Shown piece by piece: positions 18,182-26,234 of a DNA stretch of 43,803 nucleotides. The stretch's first letter is position 1, and every line of letters begins with the position of its first letter. The translations under genes and the position numbers were made by a program. The DNA lies in assembly GCA_024639145.1 (NCBI GenBank), contig JAHEIZ010000012.1, positions 1 to 43,803 on the forward strand, given 5' to 3'. The notes under the pieces were generated by a model. The model ran no database searches and was not told the origin of the DNA. It saw only the letters and a program-made list of their open reading frames with translations. Source of the DNA: Actinomycetes bacterium (GTDB lineage: Bacteria > Actinomycetota > Actinomycetes > S36-B12).

Positions 18182-19408
18182 CTAGTGACGAGTGAATCGG
18201 GCCGGAAGCTGCACGAAACCCTGGCCGATCTCACCGCTCTGGCTGCGCACCGGGAACTCCATGGCGTCGTTCCAGGTGTCGAGCAGGGTGGAGCCGGTGT
18301 AGTCGAAGACATCGATGTGCACGCGGTAACGGCCGGGCAACAGCGGGTTGCCCTCGATCGCGACGTCGACGAGCTGCTCACCCTCAATGGTGCCGAAGTC
18401 GTATCCCACGGCGTGGTTGCTGATCATTGAGACGAGCGGGCCAGTGTCGTGCTGCAGGGCGATGCGCAGGTTCGGGCCGAGGATCGACTCGCTGACGTCG
18501 AATCCGACGCGAAGGTTGAAGGTGGCGCCGGTCTCGGCGTGATTGATCGGCTCGCCTGCGGCACTGACGATCTCTGCCTTGGTCACGCGCACGACACCAT
18601 TGCCCGCGCGGTCGTCTTCGGGGCGCGTAGCCGTGATGTTCGGGTTACGCGCCGCCTCATCGCGATTCACGCGATGCAGGTAGGCAGCGATGGTGTCGGT
18701 GGTGTTGCCGGCCTGCTGCAGCTGGCCGTGCTCGAGCCAGGCAACTTCATCGCACAAACCCTCGAGCTGGCCGAGGCCGTGGCTCACGACGATGATCGTC
18801 TTGCCGGCTTTGCGCAGGGCATAGAGGTGATCGAAGCACTTGCGCTGGAATTCCTCGTCGCCGACGGCGAGAACTTCGTCGACAAGCAGCACGTCGGGCT
18901 TCATATGGACAGCAACGGCAAAGCCGAGGCGCACATACATGCCGCTGGAGTAGTGCTTGACGGGTTCGTTGATGAATTCGCTCAGGCCACTGAAGTCGAT
19001 GATCTCCTCGGTGACCGCATTGATCTCCTTGCGCGACATTCCGAGCAGCGAGCCGTTGAGCTGGATGTTCTCGCGGCCCGACATATCGGGATGGAAACCG
19101 GCGCCGAGCTCGATGAGCGCTGCGACGCGACCGTCAGTAGTGATCGAACCTGTGGTCGGGCGGTAGATGCCGCCGATCATCTTGAGAAGGGTCGACTTGC
19201 CCGAGCCGTTGTGGCCGATCAGGCCGTAGACACTGCCCTTCGGGATATCGATCGAGACATCGCGAACTGCCCAGAAATCTTCCTCATTCTTTGCGCGACC
19301 GCGAACGATGAGTTCCTTCAGCGAGCCGCGACGATCGGTGTGCCGCTTGAAACGCTTACCCACCTCGGAGATCGAGACAGCAAGATCAGCCTTACCGAGA
19401 GTGCTCAT
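18182..19408 (-). CDS. wzt: Polysaccharide ABC transporter ATP-binding protein with C-terminal glycan-recognition domain
   Basis: 408 residues from ATG 19408. Residues 1-250 are the ATPase: Walker A IGHNGSGKSTLLK, signature HYSSGMYVRL, Walker B DVLLVDEVLAVGD and the switch His in VSHGL. This is the TagH/RfbE/Wzt subtype. Residues about 265-408 form a beta-rich domain like the C-terminal domain of Wzt (NLRVGFDVSE, RYRVHIDVFDYTG). In O9a-type systems that domain recognises the modified chain end before export. Here the methyltransferase and sulfotransferase in the locus could make such a mark (inference). Its ATG overlaps the permease stop by 4 bp. An upstream in-frame extension belongs to the permease gene in another frame. 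Confidence 0.93.
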   Translation of the reverse strand: MSTLGKADLAVSISEVGKRFKRHTDRRGSLKELIVRGRAKNEEDFWAVRDVSIDIPKGSVYGLIGHNGSGKSTLLKMIGGIYRPTTGSITTDGRVAALIELGAGFHPDMSGRENIQLNGSLLGMSRKEINAVTEEIIDFSGLSEFINEPVKHYSSGMYVRLGFAVAVHMKPDVLLVDEVLAVGDEEFQRKCFDHLYALRKAGKTIIVVSHGLGQLEGLCDEVAWLEHGQLQQAGNTTDTIAAYLHRVNRDEAARNPNITATRPEDDRAGNGVVRVTKAEIVSAAGEPINHAETGATFNLRVGFDVSESILGPNLRIALQHDTGPLVSMISNHAVGYDFGTIEGEQLVDVAIEGNPLLPGRYRVHIDVFDYTGSTLLDTWNDAMEFPVRSQSGEIGQGFVQLPARFTRH

Positions 19409-20202
19409 AGGTACTCCCCGAGATCCTCGCTCGCGCGATTGAAGACGGCAAAGCCAATCCAGAACGTCACGAAACCACCGATAAGCAGGCCGGGGATCAC
19501 CCACCACGTAGGAGCAGTGAGCGAATACATGACGTCGTGCATGCTCTGCACGAACCACGACATCGGATTGATCTTCACAACGGCCGAGAGCAGCACGTTG
19601 TGCCCCTGCACCATGGAGATCGGGTACAGGATCGGGGTCAGGAAGTAGAGCGCACCGAGAACTACGGCGACGATGTACTGCACGTCACCAAAGCGAGCGT
19701 TCAAGATGGCGAGCATCAGGCCGATGCCCTGCGCGAAGAGCGCGGTGCCGATCAAGATCGGAATCGCGAGGATCCAGCTCCAGCCGATGTTGCGCTGCCA
19801 GACAAACAGGCCCATCAGCACGACGATCTCGAGAGCCACCTGAACCAACTGCACGATGCTCGCCCCGAGCACGGGAGCCCAGCCGGGGAACTGCACCTTC
19901 TTGAGGAGATCGCCGCTGGCCTTCAGCTGGGTCATCGAGAGATTGAGGAAGCTCGAGAAGAGGTTCCAGGTCACGATGCCCGTGAAGAGGAAGGCCGCGT
20001 AGCTGGTTCCCTCGCCATTGCCCAGCGGCGGGGCCTGCACCCGGAAGACCATGCTGAACACGGCCGCGAAGACCACCAGGGTGGCCAGCGGCTGCAGCAG
20101 CGACCAGCCCCAGCCCAGGAGGCTGGCACGGTAGCGGGTCTTGAAGTCACGGTTCGCGAAGGCCCAGATCAGGGCCCGCTGGGTATAGAGGTCGGTCAGC
20201 AC
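19405..20202 (-). CDS. wzm: Polysaccharide ABC-2 transporter permease
   Basis: 265 residues with six hydrophobic segments and the ABC-2 permease pattern. It begins with a cytoplasmic amphipathic helix (RALIWAFANRDFKTRYRASLLGWGW), typical of the TagG/Wzm/RfbA family. LYFLTPILYPISMV and NPMSWFVQSMHDVMY are family landmarks. It forms the membrane pore for the polyprenyl-linked glycan together with the coupled ATPase. The start is GTG 20202, with an AGAGGTGG ribosome site about 8 nt upstream and a possible -10 TAGACT at 20235-20240. It is the first gene of a four-gene operon (permease, ATPase, GT2, GT4). Confidence 0.93.
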   Translation of the reverse strand: MLTDLYTQRALIWAFANRDFKTRYRASLLGWGWSLLQPLATLVVFAAVFSMVFRVQAPPLGNGEGTSYAAFLFTGIVTWNLFSSFLNLSMTQLKASGDLLKKVQFPGWAPVLGASIVQLVQVALEIVVLMGLFVWQRNIGWSWILAIPILIGTALFAQGIGLMLAILNARFGDVQYIVAVVLGALYFLTPILYPISMVQGHNVLLSAVVKINPMSWFVQSMHDVMYSLTAPTWWVIPGLLIGGFVTFWIGFAVFNRASEDLGEYL

Positions 20203-20245
20203 GGGCGACCACCTCTCTTCCGCATGACCCGCCGAGTCTATCCGC

Positions 20246-20264
20246 CACGAGGGAATCCCCCTTT
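20246..20264 (+). promoter_or_regulatory. Palindromic element shared with the DUF4012 operon promoter
   Basis: CACGAGGGAATCCCCCTTT lies between the divergent exporter operon and the secreted protein gene. It differs by one base gap and the last bases from the minus-strand sequence at 35314-35332. The core GGGA-A-TCCC is palindromic. A shared regulator-binding site is inferred. Confidence 0.35.
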
Positions 20265-20358
20265 GGGCGCGCGGCTCGCTGGATCGTCAGGGTGAGGCTT
20301 TCGTCCCTAGATTTTCGCTATCACGTGGGTACTCTCTAAACACCTACAAGGAGGACAC

Positions 20359-21621
20359 ATGAACTCACGCACTGCCAGCGCCCCCTGGGCCCGTCGTGCA
20401 GCCGTTGTCGGCTGCGCAGCACTCGCCCTCGGCGCGACTTCCCTTGGCCTTGCAACCGGCGCTTCGGCGGCCCCCGCCAAGGGCTTCATCGCAGCACCCA
20501 ACGGCATGGTCGGCCTGCAGGAGAGCATCCTGATCAGCGCCCCCTCAGCCAAGGGCCAGGTCGTCACGATCGGCCTGCAGAACGCCAGCACGGCGCAGAC
20601 CCTGCAGACCACGATCGGCTCGAATGGCTACGGCTCCGTGGTCTGGACCCCGACCTTCGGCGGTTCCTGGACCATCAACGGCCTCGGCACCATCATCAGC
20701 TCGGGCTCGACGACCATCAGCGTCGCCGCGATGCCGACGTACACCGTGCTGCTTGCGCAGAACAACGTGCAGAATGGCGTGAACAACAACCTGACGGCCG
20801 CAGTGATCGCGCCCATTGGCACGCTTGCACCAACGGGCAGCGTCTACCTCGCCACCACCTTCGGCAATGGCATCACCACTCAGCCGCTGACCGGTCTCTA
20901 CGGCGGCACGACGGCAACCACCACGCTGCCGTGGACCCCGAATGGCAATGGCCCCTTCCCAATCCAGGCGACCTACACGCCGGGCACTTCGGCCAACAGC
21001 GGCTCTGTCAGCCCCGTCTCGCAGCCGAACATCTCTGCCACCGACACGATCGTCGCAATGCGTTGGCCTGCAACGCTTTACGTGAACCAGGCAACCGTGC
21101 TCCAGGCAGTGCTCGGCCAGAACATTCCGCAGGGCTCCGTCGCGTTCTACATGGATGGCAAGGGCATCAGCGGTTCTATCCCGACCGTGAACGGTGTCGC
21201 CACCCTGCAGTGGACTCCGCCGGCCGGCGGCGTGCACAACATCTCGGTTGCGTTCACTGCCAACACTCCGATCCCGGGTTCGGGCTACAGCGGCTCGTCG
21301 ACCCAGTCGGTGAACATCCAGCCGGCTAAGGCACAGGACAACATCACTGTCGATCCGCCGACCCAGCCCGCCTGGTCGATCGCCGCACCGATCGTGATGA
21401 AGGCGGGAAGCAACCTCACCCTCGCCGGCACCGCGGTATCCGGCTCGCCGATCGTGTTCAGCGAGCAGGGCCCGTGCTACATCAACGGCGCTGTTCTCTA
21501 CGCACCGTCGGCTGGCTCCTGCCAGATCCAGGTGCAGTCGGCTGGCAACGCAACCTTGACCCCGACGACCGAGAACTACACGGTCACGGTCACCGCGCCG
21601 CCGAAGAAGAAGAAGGGCTAA
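20359..21621 (+). CDS. Secreted protein with bacterial Ig-like repeats
   Basis: 420 residues. A signal peptide covers 1-37 (basic start with R-R, hydrophobic stretch, ATGASA cleavage site). The rest is rich in Thr, Ser, Gly and Asn with repeated patterns such as TTIGSNGYGSVVWTPTFGG, TTLPWTPNGNGPF and ATLQWTPPAGGVH. These are three or so beta-sandwich repeats of the bacterial Ig-like type, each with a W-T-P motif. Near the end are two cysteines (GPCYING, GSCQIQ) and a final Lys-rich PPKKKKG. It has an excellent ribosome site (AAGGAGG, 20348-20354) and a strong terminator follows, so it is a single-gene, probably highly expressed unit. Likely a cell-surface or matrix protein. No sortase motif or enzymatic domain is seen. 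Confidence 0.75.
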   Translation: MNSRTASAPWARRAAVVGCAALALGATSLGLATGASAAPAKGFIAAPNGMVGLQESILISAPSAKGQVVTIGLQNASTAQTLQTTIGSNGYGSVVWTPTFGGSWTINGLGTIISSGSTTISVAAMPTYTVLLAQNNVQNGVNNNLTAAVIAPIGTLAPTGSVYLATTFGNGITTQPLTGLYGGTTATTTLPWTPNGNGPFPIQATYTPGTSANSGSVSPVSQPNISATDTIVAMRWPATLYVNQATVLQAVLGQNIPQGSVAFYMDGKGISGSIPTVNGVATLQWTPPAGGVHNISVAFTANTPIPGSGYSGSSTQSVNIQPAKAQDNITVDPPTQPAWSIAAPIVMKAGSNLTLAGTAVSGSPIVFSEQGPCYINGAVLYAPSAGSCQIQVQSAGNATLTPTTENYTVTVTAPPKKKKG

Positions 21622-21634
21622 GCCCTCTGAACGC

Positions 21635-21669
21635 GCGAAAGGCCTCCGGCGTTGCCGGAGGCCTTTCGC
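21635..21669 (+). terminator. Strong hairpin terminator after secreted protein gene
   Basis: A 16-bp perfect stem (21635-21650 with 21654-21669) closes a GTT loop. The stem holds AAAGGCCTCCGGC and its complement and ends in CCTTTCGC. It lies 14 bp after the stop codon. Confidence 0.85.
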
Positions 21670-21798
21670 ATCTCGAGATTTACGGTCGCCTCTCACTTCA
21701 GCCGTTCGGCGCGCACACCCACAAGGGCCTAAAGTCGCCTCACAATTCGACGTACAGCGTTCGAACAACGCGAGATTCAGAACAGAAGAGGAGCAATC

Positions 21799-22437
21799 GT
21801 GAACGCGACATCTCGAATGGTGGGAGCCCTAGGGGCAGGCGCCCTCATCGCGGCGACAACACTTGGCTTGGCAGGCCCCGCATTCGCAGCGCCGTCACCT
21901 TCCACCATCACGATCACGTGCACTGGTAGCGGTCAGGGTCCGTTCAGCCTGACGCTTTCCGGCGGATCAGTGGCCCTGAGTTCAGGCGACACGTTCACCC
22001 TGACAAATAGCTCCGGTACGACCATGAACGTCACTCTGCCGAACGGATCAACCTTCGCCAGTGGAGCATCGCCCCTGCTCGACAACACGAGCGCCACCAT
22101 CACGACAACGGCTTCGGGCTCAATCTACATTCAAGGCGCAGGGGCACAGGCGGGCGGCAACTGCCTGTTCTCCTCGCAAAGCTTGGGCTTGGCGGTGGCC
22201 GGCGGAGGCGGAAGCTCATCGACCTCGAACACGCCAAAGCCTCTTACCCAGCAGTTCGGTAAGCCTTCGTCAGGCACGTGCGATGCAGCTCAGCCCGCAG
22301 GCCTCGACTGGGCGGGGGTTTCCAGCGGAGGTTGGGCCAATTCGTGGGCACAGTGGATGAATGGTGGCACCGGCGGCTTCGTCTGCACCCGCACTCTCGT
22401 CTACAGCACGTCACAGTCGAAATGGGACATCGCTTAG
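21799..22437 (+). CDS. Small secreted protein with conserved Trp/Cys C-terminal module
   Basis: 212 residues starting at GTG 21799 with ribosome site AGAGGAG. The signal peptide covers residues 1-30 (GPAFA cleavage). Residues 30-125 form a Thr/Ser-rich beta domain with a Cys near each end. A Gly/Ser linker (AGGGGSSSTSNTPKP) leads to a C-terminal module of about 60 residues. That module contains SGTCDAAQPAGLDWAGVSSG, GGWANSWAQWMNGG and FVCTRTLVYST. I have the impression that this W/C-containing module recurs at the C-terminus of other actinobacterial exported proteins, but cannot confirm it here. A short hairpin (GCGTT-CGAAC-AACGC, 21757-21771) lies upstream. Function unknown; surface display or attachment is a guess. 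Confidence 0.7.
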   Translation: MNATSRMVGALGAGALIAATTLGLAGPAFAAPSPSTITITCTGSGQGPFSLTLSGGSVALSSGDTFTLTNSSGTTMNVTLPNGSTFASGASPLLDNTSATITTTASGSIYIQGAGAQAGGNCLFSSQSLGLAVAGGGGSSSTSNTPKPLTQQFGKPSSGTCDAAQPAGLDWAGVSSGGWANSWAQWMNGGTGGFVCTRTLVYSTSQSKWDIA

Positions 22438-22449
22438 TCGAATTCGGGG

Positions 22450-24294
22450 CTAACTGGCGCCGCGGCCCTTCATCTTTCGCAGCGGCGCCGTGACCTTCCA
22501 GCTGCGCGTGCCCTGGATGAAGTCGAGCTCGGCTCGCAGGGCATCGGCTGCCGCCTTTAGAGCAATGTTCTGGGTGGCGAGGTCGTCTGAGCGCAGCACG
22601 ACGAAGGAACGGATGCCCAGGAAGCCCTCGACGGAGTCGGTGGCATCGGTGACAGTGAGGGTGACCTGAGCCGGCTCACCGGCCTTGCCCTCGCCGAGGG
22701 GCAGGGTGATGACCGAGCCGAGGTAGACCTCCTCGCGCACCGGGCCGCCCGGGCCGATGGCATCGATCTGCACGACGCCGGGCATCGAGCGGGTCGAGAT
22801 CAGGATGCTCAGTGGCCCGTAGACCGGGCGGGTCAGCCTGAAGTCCGCGCGGCGACCGGGGCGGATCTCATTGCCCCAGACCTGAGGCGAACCGAAGGTG
22901 CCGATCACAGCAGCATCGATAACCTCGAAGTCATCAGCACCGCGCGGCTGGCGCAGCATCGGCGTAAGGCCCTCGCGCTGCAGGTGACCGAGGTACTGAT
23001 CGGCGTAGCCGGCATCTGGTGCCTGACCACCGACAGCGAGTACGTATTCACGGCCCAGTTCGATGCTCGGATACATCGGCTTCCTCGATTCGGTGGAGAG
23101 TGCATACGTGATGTCGCGCATGATGGCACCGGCGACCTGCTGCCAGTCGATGTCATGGAAGTCAGTGGAGATCTTCTTCTCGATTGACTCGCGGTTCTTC
23201 GCGTTCATTCCGTCGGATTCGATCTTCGCGACGAGATCGTCAACGCTTCCGGATTCGAAATACGTGGCGAGCTTTCCCCCGGCCTCGGGGAGTGACGAGT
23301 TGTTCGCGACGATCGCGACTTTGCCGAAGGCGAGACTCTCGGAGACTGGCAGACCCCAGCCTTCATAACGGCTTGGGTAGACGGTGAACTGCGCGTTCGC
23401 GTAGAAGCGGGCGAGCTCCTCATCGGTCACGCTGTTGGAGAGCACCGACACCTTGCCTGAAAGCCCTTGCGTGGCAACGTATTCCTCGAGGAAGGCATCG
23501 GCATTCCAGCCGAGGCGGCCGATGCAGACGAGATCTGGAACATTTCCGGCACCGTGCTTCGCGATGAGTAGCTTCCAGGCATTCAGCGCGAGGATGTGGT
23601 TCTTGCGCGACTCGACAGTGCCGACGAAAAGCGCGTAGTCACGCGGCCAGGGCGACTCGCTCGTGTCGTACCTGCCGGGCTTCAGCCCGCAGGGCAGACC
23701 GGTGATCTGACCACAGAGTGGTGCGTGACCGTGATTCTTCGCGTAGACATCGAAGTCGTTCTTGCTCGACTGCGAGATCGAAGGAACAGCCGAGGCCGTC
23801 TGAAGAACAAGAGTGAGGTAACGCTCGAAGAGTCGATTGACGGCCGCCGTGTGACCGGTCTCGAGAACGGGAGTGAGGTCGTAGAGCAGGTAGACGCTCT
23901 TCGCGCCCTTCGCAGCAACGTCGCGTGCTGCGAGCATGAGCGCGTCATTGATCCAGACTGCACCGAGGTAGACCATCACGGTCTCGGCGTTGATCTCGAT
24001 CGGGTTCGCACTGTTGGCGCGGTTTAGTGCAGCCGATGCTGCCGCGGCAATCGCCTCGCGGTCAGGGGCCGAATTGTGACTGGCGGCGCCGGTCAGGATC
24101 AGGGCCTGAGTCTCTGCGGCGGTGAGGGCAACGAACACGCCACGGGGGCGGTCGAGGATCACGGCCGCAGCCAGGGCCGGGGCGTTGTCGCCGAGCATCA
24201 GCGGGGCAGTCTCGGCGATGACTCGCTGCACACCGGAGACAGACTCACGGCGCTGGAGGAATTCGACCAGGTCGGTCACGTCCAGCAGCAGCAT
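22450..24294 (-). CDS. Glycosyltransferase family 4 with C-terminal extension
   Basis: 614 residues. N-terminal half: LLDVTDLVEFLQRRESVSGV with QRVIAE, the start of a mannosyltransferase-like GT4. The donor domain (about 215-400) has FVGTVESRKNHILALNAWKL, SVLSNSVTDEEL and YPSRYEGWGLPVSESLAFGK with the E-x7-E motif (EGWGLPVSE). Residues about 430-560 form an additional beta-rich region. The protein ends in a helix closing with IQGTRSWKVTAPLRKMKG, the same RSWK motif found in the FkbM fusion. The ATG at 24294 has no Shine-Dalgarno sequence but a -10 TAGGCT 6 nt upstream, so it is probably leaderless. It ends 12 bp from the convergent secreted protein gene. Confidence 0.82.
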   Translation of the reverse strand: MLLLDVTDLVEFLQRRESVSGVQRVIAETAPLMLGDNAPALAAAVILDRPRGVFVALTAAETQALILTGAASHNSAPDREAIAAAASAALNRANSANPIEINAETVMVYLGAVWINDALMLAARDVAAKGAKSVYLLYDLTPVLETGHTAAVNRLFERYLTLVLQTASAVPSISQSSKNDFDVYAKNHGHAPLCGQITGLPCGLKPGRYDTSESPWPRDYALFVGTVESRKNHILALNAWKLLIAKHGAGNVPDLVCIGRLGWNADAFLEEYVATQGLSGKVSVLSNSVTDEELARFYANAQFTVYPSRYEGWGLPVSESLAFGKVAIVANNSSLPEAGGKLATYFESGSVDDLVAKIESDGMNAKNRESIEKKISTDFHDIDWQQVAGAIMRDITYALSTESRKPMYPSIELGREYVLAVGGQAPDAGYADQYLGHLQREGLTPMLRQPRGADDFEVIDAAVIGTFGSPQVWGNEIRPGRRADFRLTRPVYGPLSILISTRSMPGVVQIDAIGPGGPVREEVYLGSVITLPLGEGKAGEPAQVTLTVTDATDSVEGFLGIRSFVVLRSDDLATQNIALKAAADALRAELDFIQGTRSWKVTAPLRKMKGRGAS

Positions 24295-24300
24295 GGGAGC

Positions 24301-24306
24301 AGCCTA
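24301..24306 (-). promoter_or_regulatory. -10 element of leaderless promoter for GT4
   Basis: Minus-strand TAGGCT ends 6 nt before the ATG at 24294. Further upstream GGGG-CAATA-CCCC (24321-24333) forms an inverted repeat at roughly the -35 position. Confidence 0.4.
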
Positions 24307-24423
24307 AGTGCTCATCCCTCGGGGTATTGCCCCTGTCGGTACGTGGTGAGCGGAGCCGAGCCCACCGATGTCGGCCCGTCGGTCCTGGAGCTTTGTCGAG
24401 GTGCGATGGAATGTGCGGGCCCT

Positions 24424-24451
24424 GAGGGAACCATGAGGGTTCCTCTAGAGT
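24424..24451 (+). promoter_or_regulatory. Promoter and imperfect inverted repeat upstream of sulfotransferase
   Basis: GAGGGAACC (24424-24432) and GGTTCCTC (24438-24445) form an imperfect inverted repeat immediately before a -10-like TAGAGT (24446-24451). The leader of about 30 nt carries a GGGGAGG ribosome site before ATG 24485. Confidence 0.35.
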
Positions 24452-24484
24452 CTGAGGGTCAGGCGGGGGGCTTGGGGAGGTCAC

Positions 24485-25345
24485 ATGCGTTTTGCGGTCA
24501 TTGCCACACCGCGCTCGGGTAACTCCGTACTGAGGAAGACCATTAGTGCCGCCTTCGGTCTCCAGGAGTTCGCCGGGCATGACGCTGATTTGCTCCGGGC
24601 AGAACTTCCCGACAACTCCATCGTGCAGGTTCATGCCCGTTACTCACCGGAACTCCATCGGGTGCTGATCGATCACGACGTGATCATCGTGACTCCCACG
24701 CGTCACCCGCTCGACACCCTGCTCTCGATGCTGCACTTCAAGCAGTTCGAGCCAGAGGTGAAAAATTGGCTGCAGGCTAACTACCTTGCCGATCTCGGGG
24801 GCTGCGACCCGACCAGCAAGGCGTTCCGTGCCTTCGCGACGGGTGAGGGTGCACACGAACTCCTCGGAGTCTCGCTCGGATGGTGGCCCCATGCTCACGT
24901 GACTGCTCGGTATCGCGACTTCTCCACCGACCCGACGGTGATTCTCGACTATCCCGGGATGCCTGAACCGCTTCTCAGCCGACATCATCCGGCGGTGCGT
25001 GACTCCGGTAGCTTCGCTCGCTTTCACAGCGCACCGAATATGCACGGTTGGTTGGGGCAACCCGACTACTGGCGCCAGTTCATATCGACCTCATTCGCTG
25101 AGGTGCTCTACGAGATCCACAGGCCGCACTTCGAACTCGGTGACTTCACCATTGATGGCGCCGAGGAACTCACCGCCACGCAGATTCGCACGAACTGGGC
25201 CGCTGCCTTCACGGGGCGGGAAGAGGGCGGCAGCCGCAAACTGGGAAGCCGTCTGACCGAGAAGTCGCAGCGCGTGTCAACAGCCCTGACCGGGGCTGCT
25301 GCGGGCGCTGCGGGAACCGCAGGTCTTTTCCAAATCTTTGGCTGA
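24485..25345 (+). CDS. PAPS-dependent sulfotransferase family protein
   Basis: 286 residues. The N-terminal VIATPRSGNSVLRKTISAAF is the 5-prime phosphosulfate-binding loop (T-P-R-S-G-N-S) after the first strand. VTPTRHPLDTLLSMLHF matches the 3-prime phosphate-binding motif (R-H-P-x-D-x-x-x-S). These two motifs define the sulfotransferase fold. The family moves sulfate from PAPS to a hydroxyl of a sugar or small molecule. Placement among glycosyltransferases suggests sulfation of the surface glycan (inference). It has its own promoter and ribosome site, and runs between two minus-strand glycosyltransferase units. The C-terminus is Ala/Gly-rich and ends without clear function. Confidence 0.8.
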   Translation: MRFAVIATPRSGNSVLRKTISAAFGLQEFAGHDADLLRAELPDNSIVQVHARYSPELHRVLIDHDVIIVTPTRHPLDTLLSMLHFKQFEPEVKNWLQANYLADLGGCDPTSKAFRAFATGEGAHELLGVSLGWWPHAHVTARYRDFSTDPTVILDYPGMPEPLLSRHHPAVRDSGSFARFHSAPNMHGWLGQPDYWRQFISTSFAEVLYEIHRPHFELGDFTIDGAEELTATQIRTNWAAAFTGREEGGSRKLGSRLTEKSQRVSTALTGAAAGAAGTAGLFQIFG

Positions 25346-25352
25346 ACTGCTC

Positions 25353-26234
25353 TTAGAGCGAATGCCGGAGCAGCCTGGCCTTACTCAACTGCTCCCACAA
25401 CGCGGGAGTCGCGCACTGCGCTCGCAGTGTGGTGCTGAGGTCCTTCGCCTTACGTACGCTCACCTTGAAGTTCGCAGCGCGTGATGTGGCTTTCTTGGCT
25501 GAGCCCATCGCTTGGGTTCCGGTGTCCAGGCCCACCTGCTGGCTGCCTTGAACGCGGTAGTCGATGACTGACTCGGAATCGATAAGCATGCCAAGGCGCA
25601 CAGTGGCGAGAAGACTCCACCAACGATCGTGCAGCCAGCCTTCGGGAATCTCTTGCTCGGCAAAGTAGCTCGGCCTGATGGCGCTGGCACCGCCGGTCGC
25701 GAGTGAGTGCTTGAGGGCGTAGGCGAGCTGCTCGTTCGCGGGAAGGTCATTCCAATCGGCCGCGACAGGAAATGTCGTGCGGAGGGTTCCTCCGGTTGCA
25801 GCGCCGTTCTCGTCGATGAGGGTGCCGTCGGAAGCGACCATGAGCACGCTTGTGTTCGTGCTCCGATTTGTGTTCACGCCCTTGACATCTCCATCGCTGT
25901 CGCTGTTCCTCGCTCCGAGCAGGTACGCCTGCCGATCAACGCGAGTTGGATGCCAGATGTCATCGTGATCGCCGAGCACAACGATGTCGGCATCCTTAGC
26001 TTCGCGAATTCCTTGATGGAAGTTCTGCGCGATGCGGGTGGTGACATCCGTTGACGTTGTTGATGCAGGAATCGGCGTGATGCCGAAGTCAGCGAGTATT
26101 GCTGTCGTGCCGTCAGTGGAGTTGTCATCGATGACGATGATGGAGTCGGGCTTGCGGGTCTGGCTGGCGATGCTCTCGAGGGTGGCGCGCAGCCAGCGTT
26201 CGGAGTTGTGGGTGACGAGAACTGCGGCGATCAC
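25353..26234 (-). CDS. GT2 glycosyltransferase
   Basis: 293 residues from GTG 26234, which overlaps the preceding gene stop as GTGA. It opens IAAVLVTHNSERWLRATLES, then IIVIDDNSTDGT and VVLGDHDDIWHPTRV, the D-H-D-D-I-W form of the metal motif common in rhamnosyl and glucosyl GT2 enzymes. EGWLHDRWWSLLA supplies the conserved acidic/Trp region. The tail is basic (KKATSRAANFKVSVRKAK). It is coupled to the DUF1972-type GT4 and they probably act consecutively. Confidence 0.85.
   Translation of the reverse strand: MIAAVLVTHNSERWLRATLESIASQTRKPDSIIVIDDNSTDGTTAILADFGITPIPASTTSTDVTTRIAQNFHQGIREAKDADIVVLGDHDDIWHPTRVDRQAYLLGARNSDSDGDVKGVNTNRSTNTSVLMVASDGTLIDENGAATGGTLRTTFPVAADWNDLPANEQLAYALKHSLATGGASAIRPSYFAEQEIPEGWLHDRWWSLLATVRLGMLIDSESVIDYRVQGSQQVGLDTGTQAMGSAKKATSRAANFKVSVRKAKDLSTTLRAQCATPALWEQLSKARLLRHSL

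Noticed and set aside
18449-19648. 399-codon plus-strand open frame
   Set aside because: Mirror of the wzt/wzm genes, whose Walker and signature motifs are unmistakable.
20301-20340. Shared 10-mer GTACTCTCTA at 20329 and 35305 as a second common promoter motif
   Set aside because: Orientation relative to the genes differs, and at 35305 it is opposite to the promoter; probably chance.
20545-21768. 407-codon minus-strand open frame
   Set aside because: Antisense to the signal-peptide Ig-like gene; Arg/Asp-rich with no family similarity and crossing a terminator.
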